DNA from: an uncultured Clostridia bacterium
Lineage (GTDB): Bacteria > Bacillota > Clostridia > Christensenellales > Borkfalkiaceae
DNA length: 64,000 nucleotides
Assembly (NCBI GenBank): GCA_934271265.1
Contig: CAKQRE010000042.1
Coordinates: 67,636 to 131,635, forward strand
Reading direction: 5' to 3'
Shown here: in pieces, positions 42,806-53,699 of the stretch
How positions within the stretch are numbered: the first letter of the stretch is position 1
Layout: each line of letters starts with the position of its first letter
Position numbers and translations under genes: made by a program
The notes under the pieces: generated by a model
What the model was told of the DNA's origin: nothing
Database searches by the model: none
What the model saw: only the letters and a program-made list of their open reading frames with translations

Positions 42806-44419
42806 TTATTTTTTCAATTCCTTGTAAGCAGACTTCGCTTCGTCGTAAGTCGTTTTATATTTCGTTTTCAGGTTTTCGAGTTCTTTTGTGAGGCTTTCGC
42901 CGTAATACACGCCCGCGATGGCTTTTTCTTCAAATTGATTCATCGCCTTTTCGAGCGTTGTGGATTTTTTCGTCCATTCGTCCGTGTAAAGACAGAAACA
43001 ATTCTTGACGAAATTATATCTTCCGACGCCGTTTTTATCGCCGAGCCCCAAAGCGTCATAGAAAAGTTTATCCGTTTCCTTCAGAGAATCCACGGAGTTG
43101 CCGTTGAATACGTATTGAAGGTAAGCGTCTTTCGAGAAACGATAGTTGAAAGATTCGAAAAGCATACCCGCCTTACGAGCCGCGGTAAAGTTCGCATATT
43201 CCGCTTTGATCGTGCGGGTCCCGTCCCCGTTCACCGTGTTATGAACGCCGTCGATCCCGTAGTTCATAAGATTTATGCCGTCTTTGGTGTAGAACCAGTT
43301 CATAAAACGAACGATCTCGCGGGCTTTATCCTTGCTTACCTTAGACGAGATCATAAAGTTGTTTTCAAATCCGCCCGCACTCTGAACGCCGCTTTCGCCG
43401 TCCGGACCTTTTATCGGCTGAATGCCTACCCAAGTTCCGTTCGACACGCCGTTTTTACGCAGGTCTTCGGTGGAAAGTTTCGCATATTCCGAAAAATAAA
43501 CGGTGCAACCGAGCGTGTTGTTAGCCATTATGTTCTGCAAACCGTTATAGCCGCGTTCGAAATAACGGTTATCCAGAAGTCCTTCCGCATAAAGCTCCTG
43601 AAGGGATTCGAGATAGTTTTTGTACTGAGAATGATATACCGTTGGTACGTATTCGTCACCGTCCATCGCGAAATAATATCTCGTATCGATCCCGAAAGCG
43701 TATCTCATATTCGTTATATCCTGAACGGAGAACGGAATTTCGTCGGCTTTGCCGTTACCGTTGGGGTCGCCCGTTTTGAACTTGCGAAGAACGTTTAAAA
43801 ATTCGTCCCACGTGTTTGGAACGTCGAGATGAAGCGCGTCGAGCCAGTCCTTTCTTATAAGGAAAGAAAGTTGGCACTCCGGTTCGCGGATATTCATCAT
43901 CGAATAGATCTCGAACGTTGCCACGTCGGTAAGTTCGAGAAGCATATTGGGATCGTTATAACTTTCCACCGTATCCATATAATTCGGCGCGTACTGCATA
44001 AGAAGATCATAAAGCGGGAAAGCCGCCCCGTCTTTTATAAGCGCCTGACGGTTGGGAACGCGGCAGAAAAGCTCGGGCGTATCGTTTTTGCCGAGCGAGG
44101 TTACGAGTCTGTCCGCAAAAGCTTCTTCGGAAACAAACTCGATATCGAGTTTGGTGTTCGTTGCCGCCTCTATCTGAGGAATCAGATTATCCTTTCTGCT
44201 GAATTTCTTTTCGTTTATCGGAGCAAGGATCTTTATGGTAAGAGTTTCTCTCGAATTGAAGTCGTAATCGTAATCCTGTTCGTAAGAGCTTCTCGGCGTT
44301 CTTTCTCTTCTTTCCGATTTGTTACCTTCGGTGTTCACGCGGCAACCCGCAAAAACCGAAAATGCGGTTACAAGCGACAATGCGGCGGTCAAGCCTCTTA
44401 TCAGAGTTCTTTTTTTCAT
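42806..44419 (-). CDS. Extracellular solute-binding lipoprotein of a carbohydrate ABC transporter
   Basis: 537 aa. N-terminal signal with lipobox FAGC (Cys26), then a family-1 solute-binding fold of the LplA type (long, 500-560 aa). Motifs include NDTPELFCRVPNRQALIKDGA, PNTWDEFLNVLRKFKTGDPNG and IMANNTLGCTVYFSEYAKL. It captures an oligosaccharide outside the cell for the two permeases encoded just upstream. Confidence 0.92.
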   Translation of the reverse strand: MKKRTLIRGLTAALSLVTAFSVFAGCRVNTEGNKSERRERTPRSSYEQDYDYDFNSRETLTIKILAPINEKKFSRKDNLIPQIEAATNTKLDIEFVSEEAFADRLVTSLGKNDTPELFCRVPNRQALIKDGAAFPLYDLLMQYAPNYMDTVESYNDPNMLLELTDVATFEIYSMMNIREPECQLSFLIRKDWLDALHLDVPNTWDEFLNVLRKFKTGDPNGNGKADEIPFSVQDITNMRYAFGIDTRYYFAMDGDEYVPTVYHSQYKNYLESLQELYAEGLLDNRYFERGYNGLQNIMANNTLGCTVYFSEYAKLSTEDLRKNGVSNGTWVGIQPIKGPDGESGVQSAGGFENNFMISSKVSKDKAREIVRFMNWFYTKDGINLMNYGIDGVHNTVNGDGTRTIKAEYANFTAARKAGMLFESFNYRFSKDAYLQYVFNGNSVDSLKETDKLFYDALGLGDKNGVGRYNFVKNCFCLYTDEWTKKSTTLEKAMNQFEEKAIAGVYYGESLTKELENLKTKYKTTYDEAKSAYKELKK

Positions 44420-44456
44420 TACTTTCCTCCGTTCACGGAAATTTTCCGTTTTTTAT

Positions 44457-45359
44457 TTATTCTTTCACCGCACCCGTCATCGTTCCCGAAATAAGGAACT
44501 TCTGGAAAAACGGGAAGGCTATTATTATCGGCAACATAGTGAACATAAGCGCGGCGTTTCTGACCTGCTCTATGCTGAGATTGCTGCCGCTGATATCGAA
44601 ATCCGCCGAACTTGCCGAGTTTACGACGGTTGCAAGAACCTGCTGCAAAACTCTCTTTTCGGGCGATTCGATATATAAAAGGGGATTCTGATACTGATTC
44701 CACTGCCCTACGACGATCCATAATCCTATCGTTGCGAGTATCGGTCCGGAATTCGGAAGGATCATACGGAACAAGATCATGAAATCGTTCGCGCCGTCAA
44801 GCTTGGCGGATTCGACTATCGATTTCGGGATCCCGTAGAAAAACCCTCGCATGATAATGATATTGTACGCGCTTATAAGCGTGCAAAGGATAAGCGACCA
44901 ATGGCTGTCGATAAGACGCAGCTGGTTTATCACCATGTAATTAGGCACCGTTCCCGCCGAAAACCACATTGTTATTACGATAAACTGCGTGTAAAGCTTT
45001 TTGAATTTTATATTGGAAAAAGCCATGGGATACGCCGCAAAACTCGTGAGAAGAAGAGACAGAACACACGTTATCAGACAAACTTTTATCGTATTGAAAT
45101 ATCCTATGTAAACGGCTTCGTTCGAGGCGACGAGCTTGTAGGCTTCCCACGTTACGCCGACGCGATATCTCCCGTTTTTGAACACCTGCGGCAAGAGCGT
45201 TATCGAACCGCTTCTTACGGCGGACGTCTCCGAAAGGGATATCGCCGCCATATTGATAAACGGATAGATTATCGTAACCGCAAGAATTGTCAATATCGTT
45301 AAAAGCACGGCGTAACCGATATGCGAGCCTATGCTTCTTTTAATTTTTTTTCTTTCCAT
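44457..45359 (-). CDS. ABC transporter permease (LplC/YtcP type)
   Basis: 300 aa, six membrane helices. The loop that contacts the ATPase reads ESAKLDGANDFMILFRMILPNSGP (EAA motif variant). A basic N-terminus precedes helix 1. Family of sugar-permease carbohydrate-uptake type 1. It is one of two permeases in the operon. No ATPase gene is in the window. Confidence 0.92.
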   Translation of the reverse strand: MERKKIKRSIGSHIGYAVLLTILTILAVTIIYPFINMAAISLSETSAVRSGSITLLPQVFKNGRYRVGVTWEAYKLVASNEAVYIGYFNTIKVCLITCVLSLLLTSFAAYPMAFSNIKFKKLYTQFIVITMWFSAGTVPNYMVINQLRLIDSHWSLILCTLISAYNIIIMRGFFYGIPKSIVESAKLDGANDFMILFRMILPNSGPILATIGLWIVVGQWNQYQNPLLYIESPEKRVLQQVLATVVNSASSADFDISGSNLSIEQVRNAALMFTMLPIIIAFPFFQKFLISGTMTGAVKE

Positions 45360-45400
45360 ATTACACCTTTAACCGAGAACGATCGCGTCGGGATCCGGGG

Positions 45401-46360
45401 TTACCAGAGCGACGTTTCGGCAAGCTTTTTGCTGAAAACGTTCGCTATCGTTACGAGTACGAGCGCAACCAGCGAATTAAAAAGCCCGACCGCCGTCGAA
45501 AGCCCGTATTGGAACTCATTGAACGCGACTTTATAAACGTAGGTTGCGATAACTTCGGATTTTTCAAGGTTGCCGTTGTTTTGCATAAGATAAATCTTCT
45601 CGAAGTTGCTTCCCATTATCGCGCCTATCTGCATAATAAGCATGATTACTATCGTGGGAAGTATCGACGGAAGAGTTACGTTGAAAATTTCGTTCCATTT
45701 CCCCGCCCCGTCGATCTCCGCAGCCTCGTATAAACAAGGATCGATCGAAGTGAGCGCGGCACTGTATATGATCGAATTCCAGCCTACCGTTTGCCATATA
45801 CCCGACACGACCTGTATTCCGCGGAACGCCGACGCCTTATATAAAAGAGAATTGACATAAGGAATATTCAGTAATTTGCAGACCTGTCCGACAAGCCCGC
45901 TGTCGGGATCGAGAAATGAAGTTATAAACCCGACGAGCGCCGCCGTCGACAAAAAGTGCGGCAGATAACTTATGATCGAAAGGGTTTTCTTGTAAACTTT
46001 GTTTCTCACTTCGTTGAATGCGAGCGCAAGCACGATCGCCGCGGGGAATAAAAACACGAGCGCGAGAAGGTTGATCGCAAGAGTGTTTCCGAGAAGATGA
46101 AAAAAATCCCCCTCGAAAAAGTCAAGAAAGTTATTGAAAAGAACAAATTGACTTCCCTTAAAGCCTTTTGTCAGGCTGTAATCGTAAAAAGCCATCCGTA
46201 TCCACGTTATCGGCCAGTAGCAAAAAATACAGAACCACACGATAACGGGAAGCATCATGATATAAACGTATTTATTGTCGTTCAGATATCTTTTTAAGTC
46301 GGTCTTGTGCCTTTGGGGTTTTATGCACGTGCCCGACGCTGTTTTTTCCTTGATAAGCAT
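45401..46360 (-). CDS. ABC transporter permease (LplB/YteP type)
   Basis: 319 aa from the ATG at 46360 (MLIKEKTASG), with GGAGGAAAG just upstream. An ATG four codons earlier is less likely because it overlaps that site. Six membrane helices; EAA motif in LYEAAEIDGAGKWNEIFNVTLP. First gene of the operon. Partner of the LplC-type permease. Confidence 0.92.
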   Translation of the reverse strand: MLIKEKTASGTCIKPQRHKTDLKRYLNDNKYVYIMMLPVIVWFCIFCYWPITWIRMAFYDYSLTKGFKGSQFVLFNNFLDFFEGDFFHLLGNTLAINLLALVFLFPAAIVLALAFNEVRNKVYKKTLSIISYLPHFLSTAALVGFITSFLDPDSGLVGQVCKLLNIPYVNSLLYKASAFRGIQVVSGIWQTVGWNSIIYSAALTSIDPCLYEAAEIDGAGKWNEIFNVTLPSILPTIVIMLIMQIGAIMGSNFEKIYLMQNNGNLEKSEVIATYVYKVAFNEFQYGLSTAVGLFNSLVALVLVTIANVFSKKLAETSLW

Positions 46361-46517
46361 TCTTTCCTCCATGCCCTTTCTCGATTAGTATTTTATTATA
46401 TTACGAAAAATAACGATAGAGTTATTTTTATCTTTTTTTTTAGTTTTCTTCTCTTCGTCCTCGGAAATATTGATTTATTCTTTTATATATGTTACTATTT
46501 ACGACGAGGTAATCAAT

Positions 46518-47363
46518 ATGAAAAAAATATTATTTATCTGTTTAACCGTCCTCCTCTCGTTTTCTTTTTCGTTCGGTGCGGCGTGCGCGCCAGATAATCC
46601 CGGCGCCTTCGCGCCCGGAAACGAAACGAGCGAAACCGGCGGAGCGGGAGAAACCGACAAGACGAGCGAATCGGACGATCATGCCGCTTTGTGGGACGTT
46701 TCGGATACGGACGTTTCGCATATAGGAAAAAATCACAGGCTTATCGCCTTTACGTTCGACGACGGTCCGACCGAAAAAACAGACGCTCTTCTCGACGTGT
46801 TTGAAGAGTTTAACGCGAAAAATCCAGACTTTACGGCGCACGCGACGCTATTCACGATCGGTTCCGCGTTAACGGCGCAAAATGCCGACGTTTTAAAAAG
46901 AGCGGTCAAAATGAACTTCGAACTCGGTAATCATACTTATACTCACACGAATCTTACAACGCTGCCGGACGAAAAAATAATAGAAGAATTACGCCTGACC
47001 GACGAAAAACTTAAAAATATAGACGGTAAATCCGTTCATCCCGTAAGACCTGCGGGCGGACACGCCGACGGTCGTGTTTTATCCCTTTATCAAACGATTT
47101 TTATCAATTGGACCGTTACGCTCGGCGCACAGGATTACGAACCGTCGACCACCGAAAACGACGTATACAATATGGTTATGACAAACGTACTCGACGGCGG
47201 CATCGTTCTTATGCATCAGGGCTACGATAAAACCGTAGCCGCGGTGAAAAGGCTTCTTCCCGACCTTAAAGCGATCGGATTTCAAGTCGTCTCCGTGTCG
47301 GAACTGATTAAATATTACGACGTAAAAGCCGAAACGGGCAAACTTTACGATTCCTTTATCTGA
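46518..47363 (+). CDS. Secreted polysaccharide deacetylase (NodB domain, lipoprotein-like)
   Basis: 281 aa from the ATG at 46518 (MKKILFICLT), with GAGGT upstream. Signal segment ends in GAAC (Cys23), a weak lipobox, then a Gly/Thr/Glu-rich linker. NodB domain: FTFDDGPTEKTDALL, GNHTYTHTNLTT, and GGIVLMHQG near the C-terminus. The usual GFRPPGG is HPVRPAGG. Likely acts on wall or dietary glycan outside the cell. The 3' end overlaps the convergent GH1 gene by 19 bases. Confidence 0.85.
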   Translation: MKKILFICLTVLLSFSFSFGAACAPDNPGAFAPGNETSETGGAGETDKTSESDDHAALWDVSDTDVSHIGKNHRLIAFTFDDGPTEKTDALLDVFEEFNAKNPDFTAHATLFTIGSALTAQNADVLKRAVKMNFELGNHTYTHTNLTTLPDEKIIEELRLTDEKLKNIDGKSVHPVRPAGGHADGRVLSLYQTIFINWTVTLGAQDYEPSTTENDVYNMVMTNVLDGGIVLMHQGYDKTVAAVKRLLPDLKAIGFQVVSVSELIKYYDVKAETGKLYDSFI

Positions 47364-48709
47364 AATAACTTTTGCGGCGATCCGAGTATTTCGCCGTTTG
47401 TTTCAATCACCTTCTTATAGAAATAAAAGGAATCTTTTTTAATTCTTTTTTGCGTATCGTAGTCGATAAAAACAAGTCCGAACCGTCTGCCGAATCCGCA
47501 TTTCCATTCGAAATTGTCGGTAAACGCCCAGTGATAATAGCCGTTTACGGGGATGCCCTCGTCGACGGCTTTTTTCATTTCCGAAAGATATCTCGCGGTA
47601 TGGTCGATGCGGTATGCGTCGTGAACTTTACCGTCAAGGCACACTCTGTCGTTCTGAGCCGTTCCGTTTTCCGTTATAACGATCGGTTTTTTATACCTTG
47701 CATACAAAAACTTCAATCCGTAATAAATCGATTCGGGGATATCGTCCCAACCCATATCGTTTTGCGACGAGCCGTCCCGAAACGGCGTGATTTTACCGTT
47801 TCTATCCATATAAAAGCCCGAATAAATATTTTGCCCTATGAAATCGAGCGGCGCGGAAATAAGCGCGAGATCTTCCGCCGTTATCTCGGGCAATTCGTTT
47901 TTAAAAAACTCGTAATACTCTTCGGGATAATCGCCGAGATAAACGGGATCGGTAAGAACGGACATGCAGTTCATAGGCTGCTCTTTCCACACTTTGAAGA
48001 AATTTTCGTAAGCTTTTTGCTCCGCCTCGAGCGAATCGTCGGACGGGCAGGTCACCCAACCGCAGGAAGAAATACCTATTTTTGCGTTCTTTACCTTTTC
48101 GCGAAGAATTTTCACCGCTTTCCCGTGGTACAAAAGAAGATTGTGTCCCGCCGAAAGAAGTTCTTTTAAAGACAATTTTATCCCGGGCGCGAGCGCGTCC
48201 GAATAAAGCCCGCCGTGAAGAACGCACTGCGGCTCGTTTATCGTTATGTAATTTTTGACTCTGTCTCCGAAACGCTCGGCGATAACGGTTACGTATTCGG
48301 CGAATTTTTCCGCCGTTTCCCTGTTCAAAAACCCGCCTTTTTCATAAACCCAAAGGGGCATATCCCAGTGATAAAGCGTGAGCATCGGCTCGATATTATT
48401 TTCAATTAGTCGATCTATAAGTCGATTATAAAATGAAATACCCTCTTCGTTAACGAATCCGTCACGCGGGAAGATCCTTGCCCAGGACACCGAAAAACGA
48501 TACGAGTCAAGCCCGAGTTCCTTCATGAGAGAAACGTCCTCTTCGTATCTGTGATAATGATCGCAGGCAACGTCAGCCGTCTGCTCTCTGAAACATTTTT
48601 TATCGTGAGCAAACTGATCCCAGATACTCGGGCTTTTGCCGTCTTCGTTCCACGCTCCTTCCACCTGGTACGAAGCCGAAGCCGCGCCCCATACAAATCC
48701 TTTTTTCAT
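47345..48709 (-). CDS. GH1 family beta-glucosidase
   Basis: 454 aa from the ATG at 48709 (MKKGFVWGAASASYQVEG). Retaining GH1 with acid/base YITINEPQ (near 165) and nucleophile ITENGT (near 350). Glycone-binding HxxW and YHWAFTDNFEWKCGF are visible. No signal peptide, so intracellular. It hydrolyses beta-linked di- and oligosaccharides, and its neighbours fit that. Confidence 0.95.
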   Translation of the reverse strand: MKKGFVWGAASASYQVEGAWNEDGKSPSIWDQFAHDKKCFREQTADVACDHYHRYEEDVSLMKELGLDSYRFSVSWARIFPRDGFVNEEGISFYNRLIDRLIENNIEPMLTLYHWDMPLWVYEKGGFLNRETAEKFAEYVTVIAERFGDRVKNYITINEPQCVLHGGLYSDALAPGIKLSLKELLSAGHNLLLYHGKAVKILREKVKNAKIGISSCGWVTCPSDDSLEAEQKAYENFFKVWKEQPMNCMSVLTDPVYLGDYPEEYYEFFKNELPEITAEDLALISAPLDFIGQNIYSGFYMDRNGKITPFRDGSSQNDMGWDDIPESIYYGLKFLYARYKKPIVITENGTAQNDRVCLDGKVHDAYRIDHTARYLSEMKKAVDEGIPVNGYYHWAFTDNFEWKCGFGRRFGLVFIDYDTQKRIKKDSFYFYKKVIETNGEILGSPQKLFQIKES

Positions 48710-48778
48710 TATCTTTTCCTCTCTGTTATTCTGCCGCAAAATTTGTTGCTATGCCGACAAAAAATATTTATGACCGGC

Positions 48779-48814
48779 ATGCCGGGCAAGAGCAATACGA
48801 ACCCTGTCCGGCAT
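48779..48814. repeat. REP-like intergenic palindrome, copy D
   Basis: ATGCCGGGCAAGAGCAATA...CTGTCCGGCAT, near-identical to copy A. It lies between GH1 and GH94. Confidence 0.7.
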
Positions 48815-48901
48815 ATCGCAATTTTAAGCCATAAAGGGAATAAAATCAATACGTTTTCTTATGGTGTTTTTTTGATTTCTTCCTTTCTGAAAGTTTTCGC
48901 A

Positions 48902-48930
48902 TTTACACGCGCGGGATTATTTGCTATTAT
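48902..48930 (+). promoter_or_regulatory. Promoter of the GH94-GH36 operon
   Basis: TTTACA (48902-48907), 17-base spacer, TATTAT (48925-48930). Confidence 0.65.
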
Positions 48931-48965
48931 ATAGCCGCATTAAGGCAATAAGGAGTTTTTAGAAA

Positions 48966-51404
48966 ATGAAATACGGACATTTCGACGACGAACTGAAAGA
49001 ATACGTAATAGATACGCCTTACACCCCGCTCCCCTGGATAAACTATCTTGCCGGAGACGGCTTCTTTTCAATCATTTCCAATACGGCGGGCGGTTACTCT
49101 TTTTACCGCGACGCGAAATTAAGGAGAATAACGCGCTATCGCTATAATTCCCCCGCCACGGACAACGGCGGCAGATACTTTTATATAACGGACGGCGAAA
49201 CGACTTTTTCGCCCGCGTTTTTACCGAGCAAAACGCCGCTTGACAGCTATAAATGCCGGCACGGACTCAATTACACCGTTTTTGAAAGCAGTAAAAACAA
49301 GATCATGACCGAACTTACCTGTTTTGTGCCGCAGAAGGATGCAATGGAGATCAATCTCCTGAAAATCCGTAACGAAAGCGACCGGACAAGGAAATTTTCC
49401 GTATACGGCGGCGTGGAGTTTTGTTTATGGAACGCTCAGGACGACACGACAAACTTTCAGCGCAATTATAACACGGGCGAGGTGGAAATCGTTACGGACA
49501 AAAATTACGGCGCGGTTTATCATAAAACGGAATACCGCGAAAGAAGAAATCATTACGCCTTTTTCTCTTTGAACTCGCCCATAGACGGTTACGATACCGA
49601 TCGGGACACTTTCCTCGGCAAATTCAACGGATTCGACGCACCCGAAGCGGTAAGGCTCGGAACTTCGTTCAACGAAAAGGCAAGCGGTTGGTCACCCGCA
49701 GCGTTTCTGAGAAAAGACGTAACCCTTAAGCAAAACGAAGAGATCTCGCTTATCTATATTCTCGGATACGTTGAAAACGACGACGGCGAAAAGTGGGAAG
49801 CTCCGAGCGTGATAAACAAGAAGAAAGCCCTTTCGATGATCGACAAATACCGCGACGAAAAAACCGTTCGCCGCGAACTCGAACGATTAAAGAAAGATCG
49901 GGGTTCCTTACTCGATCATTTTTCCGTTAAAACAAACGATGAAAAGTTTGATCGGGTCGTCAATATCTGGAACCAGTATCAATGCCTTATAACCTACCTT
50001 ATGAGCCGCAGCGCAAGCTATTACGAAAGCGGCATCGGGCGCGGAATGGGATTCCGCGATTCCTGTCAGGATCTGCTCGGATTCGTACATATGCTGCCCG
50101 AAAAAGCGCGCGAAAGGATTATTGACGTTGCGTCGATACAGCTTCCCGACGGCTCGACGTGGCATCAGTATCAGCCGTTGACAAAGCGCGGAAACGCGGA
50201 CGTCGGCGGAGGTTTTAACGACGATCCGTTGTGGCTTATCGCCTGCACTTACGCATACGTTGCGGAAACCGGGGATTTTTCGATCCTCGACGAAAGCGTT
50301 CCGTTTAACAACGACGAGACAGATCGCGCCCCGCTTATGGAACACCTTAAGCGATCGATCGACTTTACGCTCACGCACAAAGGTCCGCACGGTCTGCCGC
50401 TCATCGGCAGAGCCGACTGGAACGATTGCCTTAATCTTAACTGTTTTTCAAAAACGCCGGGCGAGAGTTTCCAAACTTGTTCGAATTTCGAAAGCGGAAA
50501 GGCGGAGAGCGTGTTTATCGCCGGTATGTTCGTAAAATACGGCGAGGAATACGCAAAACTTTGCGACTGCCGTAACGATCGGGCGGAAGCCGAAAGAGTG
50601 CGTAAAGAAGTTGCCCTTATGACGAAAATCACCGAAACGGCGGGGTGGGACGGAGAATGGTTCGTGCGCGCGTTCGACGCGTTTGAAAACCCCGTAGGCA
50701 GCAAAACGTGCGACGACGGAAAGATATTCATAGAACCGCAGGGAATGTGCGTAATGGCGGGAATCGGCGTCGAAGACGGAAAGGCAAGAACCGCGCTCGA
50801 CAGCGTTAAAAAGCATCTCGATACAAAATACGGAATCGTTCTTTTACAACCCGCTTACAAAGAATATCATTTAAATCTCGGCGAGGTTTCCTCTTATCCT
50901 TGCGGATATAAGGAAAACGCGGGCATTTTCTGCCATAACAATCCGTGGATAAGCTGCGCCGAGGCAACCGTCGGAAACGGAGAAAGAGCATTCGAGATCT
51001 ATCGTAAGATCTGCCCCGCTTATCTCGAGGAAATAAGCGAGATCCATAAAACCGAGCCGTATGTTTTCAGCCAGATGATAGCGGGCAAAGACGCGCCCGA
51101 TTTCGGCTCGGCGAAAAACAGCTGGCTTACGGGTACGGCTGCCTGGACCTTCGTCAATGCGTCGCAATACATTTTGGGGATAAAACCCACTCTTAACGGA
51201 CTTGCCGTAAAACCGTGCATGCCGAACGAAATCAAAGAATTTCGCCTTACGCGGCGTTATCGCGGCATTCAATACGAAATTACCGCAAAACGCGGCGACG
51301 AAAAAGACGCGGGCGTTTACGTAAACGGCAAAAAATGCGATAACGACGTTTTACCCTTGAACGTAAAGGAAAAAATCGTAAAAGCCGAGGTTATTTACAA
51401 ATGA
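48966..51404 (+). CDS. Cellobiose phosphorylase (GH94)
   Basis: 812 aa. Starts [20 protein letters not shown] as in clostridial cellobiose phosphorylases, with [20 protein letters not shown] next and [12 protein letters not shown] carrying the catalytic Asp near 484. It aligns end to end with the C. thermocellum enzyme as I recall it. It splits cellobiose with phosphate to glucose-1-phosphate and glucose, saving ATP. No signal peptide: cytoplasmic. It overlaps the GH36 gene by 4 bases. Confidence 0.9.
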   Translation: MKYGHFDDELKEYVIDTPYTPLPWINYLAGDGFFSIISNTAGGYSFYRDAKLRRITRYRYNSPATDNGGRYFYITDGETTFSPAFLPSKTPLDSYKCRHGLNYTVFESSKNKIMTELTCFVPQKDAMEINLLKIRNESDRTRKFSVYGGVEFCLWNAQDDTTNFQRNYNTGEVEIVTDKNYGAVYHKTEYRERRNHYAFFSLNSPIDGYDTDRDTFLGKFNGFDAPEAVRLGTSFNEKASGWSPAAFLRKDVTLKQNEEISLIYILGYVENDDGEKWEAPSVINKKKALSMIDKYRDEKTVRRELERLKKDRGSLLDHFSVKTNDEKFDRVVNIWNQYQCLITYLMSRSASYYESGIGRGMGFRDSCQDLLGFVHMLPEKARERIIDVASIQLPDGSTWHQYQPLTKRGNADVGGGFNDDPLWLIACTYAYVAETGDFSILDESVPFNNDETDRAPLMEHLKRSIDFTLTHKGPHGLPLIGRADWNDCLNLNCFSKTPGESFQTCSNFESGKAESVFIAGMFVKYGEEYAKLCDCRNDRAEAERVRKEVALMTKITETAGWDGEWFVRAFDAFENPVGSKTCDDGKIFIEPQGMCVMAGIGVEDGKARTALDSVKKHLDTKYGIVLLQPAYKEYHLNLGEVSSYPCGYKENAGIFCHNNPWISCAEATVGNGERAFEIYRKICPAYLEEISEIHKTEPYVFSQMIAGKDAPDFGSAKNSWLTGTAAWTFVNASQYILGIKPTLNGLAVKPCMPNEIKEFRLTRRYRGIQYEITAKRGDEKDAGVYVNGKKCDNDVLPLNVKEKIVKAEVIYK

Positions 51405-53548
51405 ACGGGAAGATCTACAGGCTCGACACCCGGAACACTTCACTGCTTTTTTACGGCGACGGACAAGACGTCGTATACCTGTATTACGGAAAAAAGACGG
51501 GCGAGATCCCGCCCGAAACCGCACTTGTAAAAGCCGATCATATCGGCACGGATCTGAGAAACAAATTGTTTTCCTGCTTCGGCGACGACGATCACAGGGA
51601 AAAATCGATCCTTCTGTTTAATTCCGACAATTCTTTTTCCAACGATTTCGTTTTTAAAAGCGCAACGGTTTCAAAAGGCAAAAAAAACATTCCCTGCCTG
51701 CCGTCCTCGTTCGGCGCGGAAAAAACGCTCAGTTTCGAATTCATCGACGAAACCGAAAAGTTGTTGCTTACGATAAATTACTCGTTTTACAGAGAAAACG
51801 ACGTTATATCGGTACGTTCTTCCCTCAAAAATCTCGGAGAAAAAACGGTGACGATAAAAAAGTTCGCGTCGCTTCAATTGGATATTTCCGAAACGGATTT
51901 TACCGTTAGCACTTTCGACGGCTGCTGGGCGGGGGAAAGATACCGCCACGATACGAAAATTAACGCGGGTCTATTCGTAAATCAGTCTGTTGCGGGCGCG
52001 TCGTCCGCGCAGCACAACCCCTTTTCCCTGATAAAAAACGACAAGGGCGTTTATGCTTTCAACGTCGTATATTCCGGCAATCATAAAACCTCATACGAAA
52101 CCGACGCGTTCAACAGAACGAGAATCATTTCGGGAATGAACGACTTTGCGTTCGAATATCGCTTAAACGGCGGTCAGACTTTTTACGCGCCCGAAGCGGT
52201 GATGGTTTATGCCGAAAACGAGGACGATCTTTCTCTGAATCTGCACTCGTTTATCAACAATCATATTATTCCCAAACGCTGGCAGCATAAAAAACGCCCG
52301 ATCGTGATAAACAACTGGGAAGGCACGGGGTTTGATTTTACGAGAGAAAAAATACTCGATATGGCGGCGGCTGGCAAAAAAGCGGGCGCGGAATTATTCG
52401 TTCTCGACGACGGTTGGTTCGGATCGCGCAACGACGATAAATCTTCCCTCGGCGATTGGACGGATAACGTTTCCAAAACAGGCGGCATCGCTCGCCTTGC
52501 CGACGATATACGCGCCGCGGGACTCGATCTCGGAATATGGATGGAACCGGAAATGATCTCTCCGGACAGCAAACTTTTCCGCGAGCATCCCGATTACGCC
52601 ATGGCGATCCCCAACAAAAAGCCCTTTCTTCACCGCAATCAGATGATGCTCGACCTCGTAAACGACGAAGTGAAAAATTTCGTTACGGAAAGCGTCGAAA
52701 ACGTAATATCACTCGTTAAACCGAGCTATATAAAATGGGATTTCAACCGTGTTATGAGCGACTGTTATTCCGAAAAAGTTTTCATAGGCGAATACTTTTA
52801 TAAGTATATCGTGGCTTTGTACGACGTAATGAAAACCCTCACCGAAAGGCACCCAGAAATCCTTTTTGAAGGTTGTGCGGCGGGCGGAGCGAGGTTCGAC
52901 CTCGGAATCTTATGTTATTTCCCGCAGATATGGACAAGCGACAATACCGATGCGGGCGACCGTACGATCATACAGACGAATACTTCGATTTGCTACCCGC
53001 AAGGAACGATGACCGCTCACTTTTCGGCGTCTCCGAATTGTTTCACGAAAAGAACTTTTTCCGCGGAAAACAGGTTTAACGTGGCGTGTCTTTTCAATTT
53101 CGGTTATGAACTCGATTGCTCGCTTTTTACCGAAGAACAGTTGAAACTCACCGCCGGGTTTTCCGATTTCTATAAAAAAAGGCGTGACTATATACAATAC
53201 GGCGACTTTTATCGATTAGGCGATACCTCCTCGGTATGCGGATTCGAGGCAGTTTCCGCACGCAAAGACAAAGCGCTTGCGAGCGTGATCATCGTAAAAA
53301 GAGAAAACGGAATATCCAACCGAAGACTTGCGTTCAAAGGTCTTATCCGGGCAGAAAAATACAAGGCAACCGTCTACGATAAAAATCTTTCCGCAGCGGA
53401 CGAATTTGTCGCAAGCGGAGAACAACTGTCCTATGGCATTCCGATAGAAAAATACCGCTTATCCGAGGAACTGTGTTCCGATTCCTGTTTCCGTTCTTTT
53501 CTTATCGAGTTCACAAAAATCCGGCAAACTCAGAAAACAACGCTATAA
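51401..53548 (+). CDS. Alpha-galactosidase (GH36)
   Basis: 715 aa. N-terminal beta-sandwich, then the barrel with [35 protein letters not shown], the nucleophile KWDFNR and the acid/base region WTSDNTDAG. Family length and layout match GH36 (RafA/AgaA type). It removes alpha-galactosyl side groups. Cytoplasmic. Translation is coupled to the phosphorylase by the ATGA overlap. Confidence 0.93.
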   Translation: MNGKIYRLDTRNTSLLFYGDGQDVVYLYYGKKTGEIPPETALVKADHIGTDLRNKLFSCFGDDDHREKSILLFNSDNSFSNDFVFKSATVSKGKKNIPCLPSSFGAEKTLSFEFIDETEKLLLTINYSFYRENDVISVRSSLKNLGEKTVTIKKFASLQLDISETDFTVSTFDGCWAGERYRHDTKINAGLFVNQSVAGASSAQHNPFSLIKNDKGVYAFNVVYSGNHKTSYETDAFNRTRIISGMNDFAFEYRLNGGQTFYAPEAVMVYAENEDDLSLNLHSFINNHIIPKRWQHKKRPIVINNWEGTGFDFTREKILDMAAAGKKAGAELFVLDDGWFGSRNDDKSSLGDWTDNVSKTGGIARLADDIRAAGLDLGIWMEPEMISPDSKLFREHPDYAMAIPNKKPFLHRNQMMLDLVNDEVKNFVTESVENVISLVKPSYIKWDFNRVMSDCYSEKVFIGEYFYKYIVALYDVMKTLTERHPEILFEGCAAGGARFDLGILCYFPQIWTSDNTDAGDRTIIQTNTSICYPQGTMTAHFSASPNCFTKRTFSAENRFNVACLFNFGYELDCSLFTEEQLKLTAGFSDFYKKRRDYIQYGDFYRLGDTSSVCGFEAVSARKDKALASVIIVKRENGISNRRLAFKGLIRAEKYKATVYDKNLSAADEFVASGEQLSYGIPIEKYRLSEELCSDSCFRSFLIEFTKIRQTQKTTL

Positions 53549-53590
53549 ACCCGCCTGATTTTCATTGTAATTTTAAGCCTGCAAATTTAA

Positions 53591-53630
53591 AAACCATCGT
53601 TGATCGACTTATACGATGGTTTTTTGTTTT
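53591..53630 (+). terminator. Terminator of the GH94-GH36 operon
   Basis: Stem AAACCATCGT/ACGATGGTTT followed by a T-run. Confidence 0.8.
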
Positions 53631-53638
53631 TCAATTTA

Positions 53639-53676
53639 AAAATACAGGCGCGCCGCGAGTGCCTCGGGCGCGCCTG
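53639..53676 (-). terminator. Terminator for the minus-strand surface gene
   Basis: 10-bp stem CAGGCGCGCC/GGCGCGCCTG. On the minus strand it is followed by TATTTTT. Confidence 0.7.
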
Positions 53677-53699
53677 ATATCCGTTTTATTTACAACGTG

